Position numbers and translations under genes: made by a program. A stretch of DNA of 7,105 bases from Alphaproteobacteria bacterium (GTDB lineage: Bacteria > Pseudomonadota > Alphaproteobacteria > Rhodospirillales > Rhodospirillaceae), in assembly GCA_003250275.1 (NCBI GenBank), contig QKGW01000424.1, positions 1 to 7,105 on the forward strand. The letters run 5' to 3'. Under the pieces are notes generated by a model. The model did not search any database and was not told the origin of the DNA. It was given only the letters and a program-made list of their open reading frames with translations. Positions 6,017 to 7,105 of the stretch are shown here, piece by piece (the stretch's first letter is position 1; every line of letters starts with the position of its first letter).

Positions 6017-6772
6017 TCAATAGATGTCGAACGGGAAGTACTTGGCGTTGATCTTGGCGTAGGTGCCGTTGGCGCGGATCGCGTCGATCGCAGCGTTGAG
6101 CTTCTTCACCAGGTCCTTGTCCTGCTTGCGCACGGCGATCGAGATCTTGTCGTCGATGTCGAACGGCTTGCCGAGGAACTCGTACTTCGCGCCGTCCGGA
6201 GTGCCGAGCCATTCGTAGGCGACGAGCATGTCGGCGAGCACCGCGTCGGTGCGGCCGGCGGCGAGGTCGAGCCAGGCGTTCTCCTGGGTGTCGTAGACCT
6301 TCACCTCGGAGCCCGCGAAGTGTTCCTTGGCGTACTGCGCGGCGATGGTGGCGCGCTGCGCGCCGATGGTCTTGCCCTTCATGCCTTCGGCGGTCGGGGC
6401 GAGCGCGGTGCCCTTGGGCGCGGCGAAGCGCAGCATGTTGGAGTAGTACTTGTTGGAGAAGGCGACGGCCTTGCGGCGCTCGGGAGTGTCGGACATCGAG
6501 GCGACGATCGCGTCGTACTTCTTCGACAGCAGGCCGGGGATGATGCCGTCCCAGTCCTGGGTGACGAACTTGCACTCGACCTTCATCTCGACGCACAGCG
6601 CCTTGGCGATGTCGATGTCGAAGCCCTGCAGGTTGCCGTCCTTGTCGATCATGTTGAAGGGCGGGTAAGCGCCTTCGGAGCCGATGCGCAGAACGTCCTT
6701 GGCATTGGCCGCGGCGGAACCGGCCACCACCATCGCACCCACCGCCAGCAGCGAACGAATCCAGTTTTTCAC
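6017..6772 (-). CDS. hisJ: Periplasmic basic amino acid-binding protein (HisJ/ArgT type)
   Basis: This is the soluble receptor that hands a polar, probably basic, amino acid to the HisQM-P importer. I choose the GTG at 6770-6772, giving 251 residues (HisJ and ArgT are 260). It has the best ribosome binding site and places a classic signal peptide at the N-terminus: MKNWIRS, a hydrophobic stretch to about residue 18, and cleavage after ANA at 24. Mature features follow HisJ/ArgT: RIGSEGAYPPF, GFDIDIAKAL, the cysteine pair C60/C67 in ALCVEMKVECKF (aligned with the C38-C45 disulfide of HisJ), S92 and S94 in ASMSDTPER, ligand carboxylate-binding R99, and D181 in VLADM, aligned with D161 that binds the ligand amino group. 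The protein ends with KYFPFDIY, like KYFDFNVYG of ArgT. HisJ versus ArgT (histidine versus lysine/arginine/ornithine), or an opine receptor, cannot be separated by eye. A longer ATG frame reaching 6883 would overlap the ATPase gene and hide the signal peptide. Confidence 0.9.
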   Translation of the reverse strand: MKNWIRSLLAVGAMVVAGSAAANAKDVLRIGSEGAYPPFNMIDKDGNLQGFDIDIAKALCVEMKVECKFVTQDWDGIIPGLLSKKYDAIVASMSDTPERRKAVAFSNKYYSNMLRFAAPKGTALAPTAEGMKGKTIGAQRATIAAQYAKEHFAGSEVKVYDTQENAWLDLAAGRTDAVLADMLVAYEWLGTPDGAKYEFLGKPFDIDDKISIAVRKQDKDLVKKLNAAIDAIRANGTYAKINAKYFPFDIY

Positions 6773-6778
6773 GGGAAG

Positions 6779-6785
6779 TCTCCCC
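6779..6785 (-). promoter_or_regulatory. Ribosome binding site deciding a GTG start for the binding-protein gene
   Basis: GGGGAGA on the minus strand lies 6 bases before the GTG at 6772. The ATG at 6787 overlaps this site and has no Shine-Dalgarno match of its own (its upstream sequence is ACAACAAATCG). The site therefore favours GTG as the start, in agreement with the signal peptide. Confidence 0.75.
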
Positions 6786-6849
6786 ATCGATTTGTTGTTG
6801 AACGACTTCAAAAGACGCCGGGTTCGTGGCGACGCGGCGGTACCTGTAC

Positions 6850-7105
6850 TCAGTTCAAGTGGTTTTCGAGGAACTGGCGGCAACGCTCCGATTTCGGCGC
6901 AGTGAACACCTGCGACGGCGGCCCGAATTCCTCGACCTGCCCCTGGTGCAGGAACATGATCTGGCTCGACACCTCGCGGGCGAAGCGCATCTCGTGGGTG
7001 ACGATGAGCATGGTGCGGCCCTCCTCGGCGAGGCCGCGGATCACCTGCAGCACCTCGTTCACGAGTTCGGGATCGAGCGCGCTCGTCGGCTCGTCGAACA
7101 GCAAC
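6850..7105 (-). CDS. hisP: Polar amino acid ABC transporter ATP-binding protein, HisP type (partial, N-terminal part outside window)
   Basis: The frame is open to the window edge and gives the last 84 residues of an ATPase that is about 257 residues in HisP. It shows the second half of the nucleotide-binding domain: Walker B LLFDEP with the catalytic glutamate, the D-loop SALDPE, the switch histidine in VTHEM, and the C-terminal FLHQGQVEEFGPPSQVF stretch, all very close to HisP of enteric bacteria. Walker A and the LSGGQ signature lie beyond the edge. It powers uptake through HisQ-HisM from the cytoplasmic face. It is the upstream gene of the cluster, 77 bases before the GTG of the binding-protein gene, so the order in transcription is ATPase, receptor, HisQ, HisM. 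The codon at 7102-7104 is TTG for leucine of Walker B, not a start. Confidence 0.92.
   Translation of the reverse strand, partial: LLFDEPTSALDPELVNEVLQVIRGLAEEGRTMLIVTHEMRFAREVSSQIMFLHQGQVEEFGPPSQVFTAPKSERCRQFLENHLN

Overview
This is a GC-rich stretch of bacterial chromosome, probably from an alphaproteobacterium and perhaps a Rhodospirillales-like lineage. That placement rests on the strong G/C bias at third codon positions and on an intergenic palindromic repeat (a hairpin around CCGGACTTGATCCGG facing one around GCCGGGACGAGCCCGGC) of a type common between alphaproteobacterial genes. It is an inference from composition and repeat type, not from a marker gene. I see no rRNA, tRNA, CRISPR array, transposase or phage gene.

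Layout. Plus strand, 1-1701: the 3' end of deoA (thymidine phosphorylase) followed 14 bases later by complete deoB (phosphopentomutase), a nucleoside-salvage operon. 1702-2060: the only long gene-free stretch. It is filled by two tandem copies of a 182-base unit that begins inside the last codons of deoB; each copy carries a roughly 91-base nested palindrome. Minus strand, from 7105 down to 2061, all genes point the same way: an HisP-type ABC ATPase (partial), a periplasmic basic-amino-acid-binding protein (HisJ/ArgT-like), permeases HisQ and HisM, then a PAS-PAS-GGDEF-EAL cyclic-di-GMP enzyme, then a 93-residue charged helical protein of unknown function. The repeat block therefore lies exactly between two converging transcription units.

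How the genes work together. DeoA frees 2-deoxyribose-1-phosphate (with thymine) from thymidine. DeoB isomerises the sugar phosphate to the 5-phosphate for central metabolism. The four minus-strand transport genes encode a complete polar amino acid importer: binding protein, two permeases, and an ATPase whose N-terminal part lies outside the window. A perfect 8-bp stem-loop sits between the binding-protein gene and hisQ, the same position as the well-known REP element between hisJ and hisQ in Salmonella. The GGDEF-EAL protein retains every key residue of both catalytic domains and may make and break cyclic-di-GMP; a functional link to the transporter is not shown.

Most of the window is ordinary housekeeping or accessory metabolism. 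The points most worth a second look are the 182-base tandem duplication that has captured the end of deoB, the intercistronic stem-loop in the transporter operon, and the unassigned small protein. I did not find convincing evidence for a wholly new biological system.
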